Made by a program: the position numbers and the translations under genes | In this document: positions 38,201-47,615 of the stretch, piece after piece | Layout of the letters: each line of letters starts with the position of its first letter | How positions within the stretch are numbered: the first letter of the stretch is position 1 | Assembly: GCA_020744425.1 (NCBI GenBank) | Contig: JAGMUV010000038.1 | Coordinates: 124,001-188,000, forward strand | DNA length: 64,000 bases | From: Dactylonectria macrodidyma | Lineage: Eukaryota > Ascomycota > Sordariomycetes > Hypocreales > Nectriaceae | Reading direction: 5' to 3' | Notes under the pieces: generated by a model | Told to the model about the DNA's origin: nothing | The model's input: the letters and a program-made list of their open reading frames with translations, nothing else | The model's database searches: none

Positions 38201-38431
38201 GAGGTGCACCTCCCCTCCGGTTCTCGCACAGATTCGCTCGTGCTGGAGATTTGTCTTTCTCAACGCTGCCTGCTTCTCCTGGCCGCCAATCAACACTACA
38301 AAGCCGGCATTGTCAGATTCGTGGTTTTCAAAGTCCCCCAGCAGACGCTGCGGTCGGTCGGTAACCTCTAAGCCAGTCTCTTGACCACTGCTCCATGGCT
38401 TGAGCCAACACGTATGTCTGCACCGGCTCAT
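35267..38431 (-). CDS. Degenerate GTPase-RING-patatin protein with apparent in-frame stop
   Basis: Minus-strand exons: 38431..37423, 37362..36796, 36743..36342, 36297..36264, 36215..35267 (introns 60, 52, 44, 48 bp). Residues 1-330 resemble a GTPase-like P-loop region (GGEVHLFAST, IVIADTDVPSH, FVVNKEKM), but the expected P-loop is replaced by LIGGQEKQAAL. A C3HC4 RING follows (CFSCIRRRPKYKFPCGHFVC...CHIC). The patatin domain then shows DGGGIRG (oxyanion hole), GTSSG (nucleophile, restored across intron 2) and QDGGITHNNP (catalytic Asp), so a lipid acyl hydrolase is predicted. In my model a TAG at 36187..36185 interrupts the conserved AKAGTAAPL segment where an aromatic residue usually follows. 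If read through, the product is about 986 aa. Splicing around 36215 is the least certain point; splicing to the AG at 36185 would skip the stop but delete the AAP helix. Confidence 0.75.
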
Positions 38432-38661
38432 GATCGATGATCGGCTGATGACTTGTCGTGGCAAAGCTGGGTATAAGTACTCCAGAGCCTCTCGGTTTCT
38501 ATGAAAGCCGCCGTCTTTAACTGTGGCCGAGATTGCTCTTATATTTCATGGTCCAAATAGAGCCGAAAGCTCATCAATCCTGGTCAAGGGCCGCCGTTGC
38601 AAATTGGCTGCATCCGGCTTAACTGGCTACCTAGGTTGGTTCCCCAGCAGCGTGTACAGTA

Positions 38662-38882
38662 CCGGCCGCGAAAGAGTGTCCGCCAATTGAATGTTGATTA
38701 ATATCCTGCATGGACTATTTGTGATCATGTGGCTGTACAGGATGAAAACATCTTGGACACGAAGTACTCATTTCTGTCCATCCGTTTTTGGCTCCGGCTG
38801 ACAGAGAGAGACACTAGGTATCCCTAGCAATTCGTGCAGGAAGACATTTCACAATCAATTGGCGGACACTTTTCGCGGCCGC
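38662..38882. mobile_element. MITE, Tc1/mariner type (copy 1)
   Basis: 221 bp flanked by TA on both sides. Both ends carry an inverted GCGGCCGCGAAA block followed by GTGTCCGCCAATTGAATGTT-like sequence (about 32 bp, with few mismatches). The same termini bound the element at 53354. No coding capacity. Its right end lies inside an open frame on the minus strand (38824..39378) that resembles nothing known and lacks an early ATG; I do not call that frame a gene. Confidence 0.85.
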
Positions 38883-38884
38883 TA

Positions 38885-40148
38885 CTGCACTTGCGCATAG
38901 AACAGCGCAAGTCGCTGTATTGCGTCCCTGATAGGTTTTTGGTGTCGATTAAAGCATGTGCGTTTGTGCACTTAGATGATGACTGATCTGGTGAGTGATG
39001 CAAGACGTCATCCTTTTTGACAGCCTTCCACTGTGATTCCTCCATTTTTGCTCGCTTGCTCTGCCTCAATTCCGAGACGGGCAATAAACTAAAAAGCAGG
39101 TATTTTCCGTTTTCAAGCCCTATGGGAAACGTCACTTCAACATTAAGTTGTGTGGCTACTAAAGAAAGGTGTTCCAAATTCCTCTCCTCATCCAGGCCTT
39201 CTTTACTCTTTAGGTAGGTTAGGGTAGTTGTGGTAGCAGCAGCCACTAGGTGATATCCGGGCCAGCAATCCGACTTGACCCATTGTAAGTCTAACCTCCT
39301 TGCGTACAATCCGAGAGTACAAATCCTTCTTCCCCTTCCACGAAATCTGTAGCAATTATATGTCGGACGCCTATCCACGGATACAGCACACGGTTTGGTG
39401 ACCGAGATGTCTTCTCGTTGTGAAGGGGTAAGGATAATGACAAGGGGCTAGGACAAATTTTCACTAGAGGGAAATCTACTTAGATAACTATATATTTCGG
39501 TTATGAATCGTGCAGTGAGAGAGGAGCGAAAAAAGCAAATCGAAATCATTAACTCTAATGCATATGAACACTTGATCAACCTCAGGCCTAGTCCAACGCA
39601 TCGGTACTAAGACTTTGCTGACAATGACGTATCATGAGACTGAGGCTGTTATTAGTCATTTGTTGCATCGGATAGGAAAGGTGCATTGTGATGTGAATAG
39701 AAGCTCTTGATTTCTAGCTATTTGAAAGGCCTAAAGCTGCCCTTATATACATGAAGGAAAAGACGGTCTCGTGACCTAAGCCAGGGGCCCGAGCCTTCAG
39801 GGGCTCGAGCCTGTGGCCTGTTATGAGGACACAAAAAAGCAAACATGTTCCTAGAGTCTGATGATAGTTGTGACATCATTACTCGGGGGATCTTGTGACT
39901 TGACGAACAAGGGGTTGAGATTACGCGAAGTCACGAGACCTGTGAAAGGCCTCTAGCGAGTTGATTCAACTAACTAGTCCCTATGCTGTTTACTTTCAAG
40001 ATGAAGAAAGGAAAGAATCTAAATACAAACTGGGTGCATGAAGACGCGTTATATCTTCTTTAATATAGAAGATTCGAGAATCAACTCGATGGCGCTGTGG
40101 AGAAGGATTCGGGCTTGGCGGCAGAGCCGCCAGCCAAGTGGGCCTGAC
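38885..40148. other. Gene-poor stretch beside MITE copy 1
   Basis: Apart from the unrecognised minus-strand open frame at 38824..39378 (184 codons, no ATG near its start), nothing is supported. A short GC-rich hairpin (CCCGAGCC...GGCTCGAG) lies at about 39788-39810. Confidence 0.4.
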
Positions 40149-40573
40149 CCGTTACAAAGGCGTGCAAGAAGTGCAAGGACAATACTGGTATATTCAATGC
40201 TTATGTGACATTGAATGCAATGTCTCCGGGTTGTGCCTCCTGTCACTATGGTAGTCAGGCCAAACACTGCTCGCTTGTGACTGGTAAGTTCCATACATGC
40301 CTGTACGTGTCTGATCAAGGCCGATCGCTAATAGTTACAGATGTCGAGAAGCGATCCCGCGATGACTCCTCCTCCGACGACCATACTTCCAAGCGACAGA
40401 AGAAGAAAAAGGAATCGGGCAAGAAAAAGAGCAAGAAGGAAAAATCTGGCCAGGACTATACTACGAAGGACATTACTGACGCGCTCAAGAGTCTGGACCA
40501 GAAATCACTTCGCACCATGAAGAATATCTTCGAAGCTCTTCTGGATGGCGATGTTTTTAGCGATAGTGATTAG
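40149..40573 (+). pseudogene. Truncated DUF3716 zinc-finger gene (left copy)
   Basis: Frame segments 40149..40283 and 40341..40573 join across a 57-bp intron (GTAAGT donor, ACAG acceptor, phase 1). The first has the DUF3716 layout CKKC...GIFNAY...GCASC...HCS, but the third metal-binding Cys is Tyr (compare GIFEGC in the right copy). The second is Lys-rich (KKKKESGKKKSKKEK) and ends in an acidic helix. An in-frame TGA at 40146 precedes the finger and no start codon follows, so the 5' part is missing or disabled. DUF3716 genes are multicopy in ascomycetes and their function is not known to me. It mirrors the DUF3716 gene at 44572. Confidence 0.65.
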
Positions 40574-40756
40574 TTTAGTTCTGATCAGCTGCGAACATAG
40601 CAGCACAGGGACATATGGGCTTGGCTTTCTGAAGATTTGAGTATAAGGATTAGTATAGTCCTGATGAGTTACGAATAGAGCTGTAAAGAAATATACAGAC
40701 TCAACCTTTAAAAAATAATTAAATTTTTCTATGTTTTCTAAAAATTAATATATAAA

Positions 40757-41063
40757 GTGATAATGTTGCATCTAGGATATGGAAGTGATCATGTGTGTGA
40801 GAAGCTCTTGCTATTCTTCCTATCTAATGAGGGTCTTTGGGTCAGTCTTATAGATGAAGAGACTGATGATGACCTCGGACAGCCAAGACGGTCCGGATGC
40901 TACGGACTATTTGACTTTATCTAGCTATCCTCCTGATCATAGCTTGTGACGAAGCTGATGACGAGGCCAGTGACGAGGAAAGTGGCTGTGGAACCTTATG
41001 ATGAAGGGCAGAAAGCTTGACTGTTGTCATAGCTGCAAAATCCGATATCCCGATATGTGACAG
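40757..41063 (+). repeat. Left arm of a ~310-bp inverted repeat
   Basis: It pairs with 44554..44234 on the opposite strand. Shared blocks include ATGTTGCATCTAG, GAGAAGCTCTTG, CTTCCTATCTAA, GAGGGTCTTTGGGTCAGTCT, GATGATGACCTCGGA, and CCGATAT near the inner end. I estimate about 75-80% identity with small indels. A 53-codon ATG-to-stop frame (40763..40924) is partly conserved in the right arm. Confidence 0.85.
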
Positions 41064-41356
41064 ATAACTTAGATATTTTAACATTTTATATATTCTTATT
41101 ATATTAAACATTAAAAATATAAATAATTATATTTTATAACTTCTAGATATATTTTTATTTAATTATATAAGTTAAGTTAAATTAACTTAAATTATTATTA
41201 TTTTAAATTATTAAATTTTTTAATAAAAGATTTATCTAAATATTATATGTAATTAAAGGTTTATTTACTAAACATGCGTTTACTTATTCTATTTAATCTA
41301 TACAATCTCCATCTTTCTTTCCAAATTTTCTTTCCCCTCTTTCCATTCTATTCAAC

Positions 41357-42947
41357 ATGCCTCGGCCCCGAATAGACCTCACCCCTCTCCGTCAGGATAT
41401 TACTATATTAATTGATGAAGATACAACAATCTCAAATATTATACTTTCTCTTTCTACCAATTACAACATCCAAGTCAGTCGCGCAGTTCTTTACCGATTT
41501 CTACAGAAATGGGAACTCCTCCGTCAACGGCGTACAGTTGACACTGAACCTCTACGAGAGCGAATCAAGTCAATGTTCTTTGATGAGTGTTTAAAAGATG
41601 CTATTATCTTACGCCGGCTTCAAGATGAGGGGTTCAGTTTAAGCTTCACTGGACTTTGCAAGATCCGTCGGGAACTTGGTCTTTTCAGACGACAAGATAA
41701 TAACCAGCTTCAAATAGCTCAAGAACTTGCACGAACCTTCTTTCATGATGAGTCTCAAGTCTCAACTGTTATCCAAAACTATGGTCGAGGCTATCTTTAC
41801 ACCTACATGCGGCAACAACATCACATCATCAGTCGCGATGCATTGTACAATGTTTATCGAGACTTTGCACCTGAAAGCATTACTGATCGATGGGGTAAAG
41901 CACGTTTTCAACGTCGTGACTTTATTGTTCCAGGGCCTGACTGGGTATGGTCCCTTGATGGTTATGATAAGCTTAAGCAATGGGGCTTTGAGATCTATGC
42001 TGGTATTGATGGGTATGCCCGATATATTACATGGTTTTACTGTGGATATTCTGCTGCAACAAGTTGGAACGTTGCCTTACAGTATCTATCAGTTCTGCGG
42101 CAACGTGGTATGATGCCACGAGCTATTCGATCTGATCATGGAGGGGAAACAGCTTTGATGTGTGGCTTACATTACTTTCTTTCTGGGAATAGAAAGAAAC
42201 GACTTGGAACAGAGTTAGTTCCAATTGAGTTTAAGGATTGTTGGTTTTTTGGACGAAGTATTCATAATACTCGAATTGAGAGCTGGTGGCATCGGCTTTA
42301 TCAAGCACGTGGAGGATCGTGGAGGGTAAGTTTCTATTATTCCTTATTGAACTTTACTAATTCTCTTCGATTAGATATACTTCCAATGGCTGACAGAAAA
42401 TGGGCTCTTTGATGGCGGCTCTCTTCCTGATCGCATTTCCATTCTATTCATCTTCATGAATCCAATCCGACATGACTTGATCTCATTTATACGAGTCTGG
42501 AATAGCCATTCTATTCGCCGTCAAGCCAATCGACCACATGTTCAACCTGGACAACCCTCAGTTCTATATCATGATCTCAATTCAGAGACTGCACGGAACT
42601 TTGCTGAAGAGATTCCACCTGATCGATTCAGATTCTGTCAGGAAACCTTTGAACTTGATCAATCTGATCTGGATGCTTTCTTGCCAGAAGAAACAATGTC
42701 TATTTGTCAAGCTATCATTACAACGACAATTGGCTCTTTACCAGAAATTTCGAACGTTGTCACACATCCACTTTTAGATGAGTACAATCTTCTACGAGGT
42801 GAATTGGCTCTTTATATTCAGAATGGGAATTCACCACGACTATCCTTACTTGACCGACCTCGAGATGGGCGAGATCGACTTAGTCAAATTCTACAGGCTC
42901 AGAATATTGACATTGAAGTGTTTGATTCATGGATAGCAGCTGATTAA
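41357..42947 (+). CDS. rve/DDE integrase-like transposase
   Basis: Exons 41357..42325 and 42375..42947 (49-bp intron, GTAAGT donor, TTAG acceptor, phase 0) give 513 aa; the join restores GGSWR/IYFQWLTENGLFDGG. The N-terminal 130 residues are helical, with HTH-like segments (ISNIILSLSTNYNIQVSRAV). The catalytic core shows D in WVWSLDGYDKL, D in IRSDHGGET, and E in HNTRIESWW, with GFEIYAGIDGYARYI between, which matches the fungal/animal integrase-core family related to retroviral-type integrases. It would cut and join transposon ends in the nucleus. The frame is intact, so the copy may be functional. Its 3' end faces the accessory gene 28 bp away. The base composition is richer in A+T than in the flanking host genes. 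Confidence 0.8.
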
Positions 42948-42975
42948 TAAAGGAAAAGACTTGAGAAGATGGAAA

Positions 42976-44145
42976 CTACTTACGCTGGCGAGTTACCATA
43001 CTTAATGGAGGCAGTGGCTGTTTACTGCCAGTCTTCCGCCCTGTACTAATTACATCTTCCTCAATAACTTCTCTACTTCCATCATCTGATATAAGTGCCT
43101 CCAAATCCTCACTACCTTGCCCAGCCACTTCTATAACCATATTATCTTGTCCATTCAAATCCGATCCATCCACATCAGTATCGAAGAATGCAGCTAAGTC
43201 ATCTTCTTCATTAGACTTCTCTAGTAAGACCAATATCTCCTCCTTTTTCTTGTCTACCTTTACCTTCTTATCTGTTGCTGGAGCTGATTGTGTAGATGCC
43301 TTTCGTTTGCGATTAATTGGAGATTGTGTTGGGGGTTTGTTTTGTATTGGAAGAGATAGATCCTTTTCGCCCTTGACCTTCTTCTTTCGCACTGGAACAG
43401 GGGTGATCATGTTATCTTCCTCCTCTTTCGCTTCATAAGCATAAAGAAGTGACAGATTGACCCTGGTTGGATGCGGACTTTGAGGATTGATTGCATTGAG
43501 AAATGCAGCAAGAGAAGTTGTCTCTAGAACTTCCTGAGAAAAGAAAACAATACTTTGCGAACTGTTACTGGTGCAACCAGAAATGAACTCCCAGTCAACG
43601 GCCCGATATGTTGCATCAGTTGTTGCACGTGCAGCAACTGATCTCACAAGGTCCGCATGTGAAGGATAGTTATGTGTTGCGTTTGTAACAAAGCAATTGC
43701 CAACTCTCCCAGCGATAGTAGGAGATCCAGACTGCCACTTCCTGATATCCAATTGACCGCTTGATATACACTTATATGCTGCTGTATATAAGGTAATTGC
43801 CAACTCAATGGGTGTATTGGGTATCGACTTCGTTCGGGTAGCTTGAGCGTGGAGACTTCGGCTTTGGTTGCCTTGATTGACAGCGGATTCCAGTTGAGCA
43901 GGATTATAGGAAGGGATAGTCATTGCAGGTGCAGGTGCATGTTGGAGTCGTCGTGATCGTGCGTGTGTAGGTGGGATTGGGCTGTCTTCAGTCAAATCGA
44001 CCATGTCAATTTGAGGATTGGCAGAAGAAGGAAGAGTTAAAGGTATAATATTCTCTCCACAGAAATAACAACGAACCCAGTCTGGGTTTAACTCCAATAC
44101 AACGGAATGGAGATAACCCTTCTTGGAACAGATTGCGGAATTCAT
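42976..44145 (-). CDS. Accessory ORF of the integrase-type element
   Basis: 389 aa from an ATG in the context ACCATGAA. The N-terminus has a possible Cys pair (CYFCGE). A central block (residues about 120-240, NTPIELAITLYTAAYKCISSGQ and YPSHADLVRSVAARAT) is followed by a Lys-rich likely nuclear-localisation region (PVRKKKVKGEK, NRKRKAS, DKKVKVDKKKEE), then an acidic tail. No known domain is recognised. It sits inside the inverted repeats and converges on the transposase gene, so I infer an element-encoded DNA- or chromatin-binding helper. A GTAAGT just before the stop leaves room for another 3' exon. Confidence 0.6.
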   Translation of the reverse strand: MNSAICSKKGYLHSVVLELNPDWVRCYFCGENIIPLTLPSSANPQIDMVDLTEDSPIPPTHARSRRLQHAPAPAMTIPSYNPAQLESAVNQGNQSRSLHAQATRTKSIPNTPIELAITLYTAAYKCISSGQLDIRKWQSGSPTIAGRVGNCFVTNATHNYPSHADLVRSVAARATTDATYRAVDWEFISGCTSNSSQSIVFFSQEVLETTSLAAFLNAINPQSPHPTRVNLSLLYAYEAKEEEDNMITPVPVRKKKVKGEKDLSLPIQNKPPTQSPINRKRKASTQSAPATDKKVKVDKKKEEILVLLEKSNEEDDLAAFFDTDVDGSDLNGQDNMVIEVAGQGSEDLEALISDDGSREVIEEDVISTGRKTGSKQPLPPLSMVTRQRK

Positions 44146-44233
44146 GGTTAGGAATAATAAAGAAGGATTAAGTTAAATTATTTGCGTACGCAAAAATTTT
44201 CACATTAAATACAGAGAATATTAGCACTAATGA

Positions 44234-44554
44234 CTGTCATATATCGGTATATCGGATCTCAACGGCTACTGCGGAAGTGAAGCTTTTCCTTCTATCATCA
44301 TAGGCGTCCATCGCCACCTGCCTCGTCACCAGCCTCGTCACCAGCCTAGCATTTCCTTCATTCAGGTCAATAGCTAGATAAAGCCAAGACCCCGAAGCAT
44401 CCGGAGTCTCTCGGCTGTCCGAGGTCATCCGAGGTCATCATCACTTTCTTCGTCTATAAGACTGACCCAAAGACCCTCGTTAGATAGGAAGAATATCAAG
44501 AGCTTCTCACATATATGATCATTTCCATCAGCTAGATGCAACATGACTCATCAC
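44234..44554 (-). repeat. Right arm of the ~310-bp inverted repeat
   Basis: Reverse complement of the left arm at 40757..41063. This arm has three tandem copies of a CTGGTGACGAGG-like 12-mer, where the left arm has diverged ones. Its ATG-initiated frame starts at 44544 but stops after 39 codons, because a 10-11 base sequence (GATGACCTCG) is repeated here. Confidence 0.85.
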
Positions 44555-44571
44555 CTGTAATCCTAGACTAG

Positions 44572-45154
44572 TTACTCTTCGGGTTGTGTGGAGCTAAGTT
44601 CCTCTTGGATCTTAGCTCTTTCAATTAGATCTGCTCCAAATGCACGTAGTTGATCAGGTGTAGACTCCTTCACGATTTTCTCTATTATGGATCGAGATAA
44701 CTGTGTTTCTTTTGGCCGATCTAATTTATTCTTATTAGTATTTATTATATAAAGAAAGGTTCAATAACTTACCATGATATGAACATCGAATTCCTCTCGA
44801 TGAATATGTGCAGTTCGCACATGCGCCAGCAGCAATATCACTCTTAGTGATACACCCTTCAAAAATGCCATTTCCTCTTGCACATTGCATACAGGAAGGT
44901 GTGCGTAAAGTCCCATAAATATAGATGAGTAGTGCATCAATATTCTGTGTACGGGTTAGGTCAAGGCCAGTTGATGAAGACCGCCCTTGTCTAGCTCGTG
45001 TATTCAGCTGTAAAAGACGGCTCTCTGTTGCCTGCTCTTGACACCCCATCACCTTTGCAGGCCGTAGCAATTGCGCCTTTGTAAGAGCCCATGACGTGAG
45101 TGCAGCTTTGTTTGATGGCTGCTTGGCAGTTGCGGAGTTAATTGGAGGTGACAT
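44572..45154 (-). CDS. DUF3716 zinc-finger protein (right copy), two exons
   Basis: Minus-strand exons 45154..44773 and 44720..44572 (52-bp intron, GTAAGT donor, TTAG acceptor, phase 1) give 176 aa. The finger near residue 90 reads CMQC...GIFEGC...GACANC...RCSYH, with all six cysteines of the DUF3716 pattern. The intron falls right after the finger, exactly as in the left copy. The second exon encodes a charged helix (RSIIEKIVKESTPDQLRAFGADLIERAKIQEE). The N-terminal part is basic and Ser/Thr-rich. The start at MSPPINS is the first ATG in frame near the coding-like region; upstream in-frame sequence exists, so a longer form is possible. Function is unknown. The gene lies just outside the inverted repeat and points toward it, mirror-symmetric with 40149..40573. 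Confidence 0.7.
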
Positions 45155-45398
45155 ATGTAATACAGTTGGTGTTTTTGCTGATATGTATTGATGGAGAATG
45201 TGACAGGGAAAAGATGACGTGTACAGGAGGAAAAATTGTTGTATGACCTTGTATATGGAATATTCATCTTGCTTTAATTGAATATTCATGTAATTGGGGT
45301 TTTCAGGCATATGTAGATACGCTAGGGTGGCTCTAATGATGAAATTTTTTGGAAAAGGGGTTTTGAGACAGTGAGCCCTACAGTCAACCGTAACACTA

Positions 45399-47613
45399 CC
45401 ATGCACAACCCCTCTTTCGGCACAACCCCTCTTTCGGCACAACCCCTCTTTCGGCAAGCAAAATAAAAAAGCCACCACCAAAAATCACCAACTTTACGTA
45501 CATAGAACTGGACCAAATTGATAGAAATGCGTCAAAATCTTCGTTCATAAATAACGAATAGGTTCATCTATTGTACCCTGGGCTTTTTGACAAGCCGCCC
45601 TGATCGCGTGGTGAGTTGGCGGGGTATGGTTTCCTCTCTGACTTCGATGACCGAGCCAGCCTCCGATTCTGACTCCTGCTCGCTTGAACAGACCGATTCC
45701 AGTCCAACAGCCATATTTTGGGTCTCCTCTTCTATTATAGCTTCTCCACCGGATAGGGTCTCCCCAAGAGTCATAAAACGTTTGTTAGGATTCGGCACCG
45801 CCTTCCTCTTCTTCCCTCTTTGCAAGCGAGCCAATTCTTCCTCTAGGCTAGCAATCCTCACAGTATGCGCCGCTACCGTCTGCTTTTGAGCCTCAAAGCC
45901 CTTGGCTATCACGTTGTACCGTCTCCGCGTCTTTGGTGTTTTGTTCAGCCCGAGATCACGAATTTGACGGCTCGTTTGTGGTGTATCGTCCGAGTCAAAA
46001 TACGGCCTGGGTTCGGGGGTTGCTCTTGGGTTGCCCTTTGGCCTATCTCGTTGGATTTCTGGATGCCTCAGTGCCTTGGTACGTGAGATCGGCCAGTTCC
46101 CAGTAACCCTCCAGCCGGAGAGTATGTTCTTCTTAGTCATTCCAACTTGACGCGCCTTGGCGTAGACCCTGATGAAGTTGACCTTGTCCATTGGAGTGGA
46201 ATCAGTCAATGAAGCGAACTTTTCCAACTCTCGTCGATATGCGGCCTTGGAGGCATTGAATACTCCATTGTCAAGTGGTTGGAGTCCATGAGAGCAGTGT
46301 GCTGGCAGATAGCAGCAATAAACGTTGTTCAAAAAGCACGTGGCCATCCATTCATCCTTCCGTCACTCAGTAGTGAGCTTGAACCGAGGTAAACGAAGAA
46401 CATACCGTTGCGTGGCTCCCATGACCATCTAAAATGATCAGTCTCGCGTCAGAGTCGTCGGCTGGCATTGTCTGGGGTAGATAAACTCTTTCAAGCCATT
46501 CAACGCCAATGTGGTCGTCAGTCCATCCGTTAGGCGAAGTTATGTAATACCAGTCTGCTATCTCCTTGAATTCGTCAAGAAACCACTGTTTCTGCAGTTC
46601 TTTCCCCTTGAAGATTATGCCTGGAATCAAAGCGCGGCCGTCAGCAGTGATGGCTTCGATAAATGAAGTCCAATTCCGAGTTTGTGGTCCTTTGAGAAAT
46701 GCCTTCCGCTTCGGGTCCGCGCTTCCAACAACCAGGCTATCCAGGCCTAAATAAAGAGAATTAGTCGGTCGAATTTCAAACACTGGCAAGGAATATAGGT
46801 ATATGCTTGCCGAAACCAGTCATAATGCCTCCTTCATCAACGTTGACGGTGTTTTCGGGCTTGATCCAGCCGTACTGGCCCTCCCTGATATCAAAGTACC
46901 AATGAACCGCTTTGGGTGTGAAAGAGTCGAACCTCTTGGCTTCTTGACGTCTACCCATCTTGGTCTTTAGATCTGCGCGGCGACTGATAAACTTGATCAC
47001 CCAGTTGCGTCCTAAGTCGGGATGTTCGCCCTGCTGTCTCAGCAGGCCCATGACACAGGCGCGAATCTGACTGTGGGACGGAGCGTAGCCCAAGGACTCC
47101 TGCCGGAGTATCCAGGCAGCCAATCTATCCTCTTGGTTCTTGGACAAGCGTCGATGAGGGTGGATCTGCTCTTTAACGGCCCCGCGGCCGTTAAGTCTGT
47201 CGACTAGAGTGCTTCGAGGCACTCCCCGTCTCTGAGCGGCTTGAGGAGGTGAAACGCCATCATCAGTAACATCCAAGATAGCCTCTGCCATGTTTTCCTC
47301 TGTATATTTCCATCGAGGTCTCGACCTAGGCATTTTCTTGTCGTTGTCGCAGACAAAGGTCAAAAAACACGGGAAAGAGCGGTGAGGAGTTTGATGGTTA
47401 AACCAACACTATTTCCCTAGCACAGCATGCATAGATCGCGTACCCCGCACAACCTAAGAGAGCTAAAGTCGTTAACTCCAATCATTTCTATAATCGATAG
47501 AGGCATTGTCCTCTAAGTAGCTATTTACTTTGGTCAATTCTGGTATAAGTGAAGTTGGTGAGTTTTGGTGAAGCTTTTTTTATTTTGCTTGCCGAAAGAG
47601 GGGTTGTGGATGG
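45399..47613. mobile_element. Pogo/Fot-type DNA transposon, apparently complete
   Basis: 2215 bp flanked by TA at both ends. The left end reads CCATG then three tandem CACAACCCCTCTTTCGG units; the right end, reversed, reads CCATC then one unit. Both continue CAAGCAAAATAAAAAA and stay similar for about another 20 bases. It encodes an intact three-exon transposase on the minus strand. Nothing suggests RIP, so this may be a recent insertion. Confidence 0.92.
45568..47333 (-). CDS. Pogo/Fot-like transposase (HTH_psq, HTH_CENP-B, DDE_1)
   Basis: Minus-strand exons 47333..46811, 46746..46406 and 46356..45568 give 550 aa. Residues 1-60 form the HTH_psq domain (YTEENMAEAILDVTDDGVSPPQAAQRRGVPRSTL). 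A CENP-B-type HTH follows (KNQEDRLAAWILRQESLGY). DDE_1 then shows catalytic D in NVDEGGIM, D in LILDGHGSH and D in GLQPLDNGVF. The first intron (64 bp) uses a GC donor (TTCG/GCAAGC): only this join gives GGIMTGFG/LDSLVVGS with the spacing usual for the family. The second intron (49 bp, GTATGT donor, GGAAG acceptor) restores GSHAT/DEWMATCF. The C-terminus has a coiled-coil stretch (VRIASLEEELARLQRGKKRK) and an acidic tail. All key residues are present, so activity is plausible. Confidence 0.92.
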
Positions 47614-47615
47614 TA

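Larger units (their letters stand above)
40757..44554. mobile_element. Integrase-type DNA transposon with long inverted repeats
   Basis: About 3.8 kb. Long inverted repeats enclose AT-rich DNA, a plus-strand DDE/rve-type integrase gene and a convergent minus-strand accessory gene. No clear target-site duplication is visible at the outer edges, so the exact ends are uncertain. Long terminal repeats, an rve-type transposase and a convergent second ORF are compatible with Ginger-like or IS3EU-like eukaryotic elements; the class is inferred. Confidence 0.65.

Noticed and set aside
38824..39378. 184-codon minus-strand frame as a gene
   Set aside because: No ATG near its start, no family resemblance, and its last 20 codons are MITE terminal repeat.
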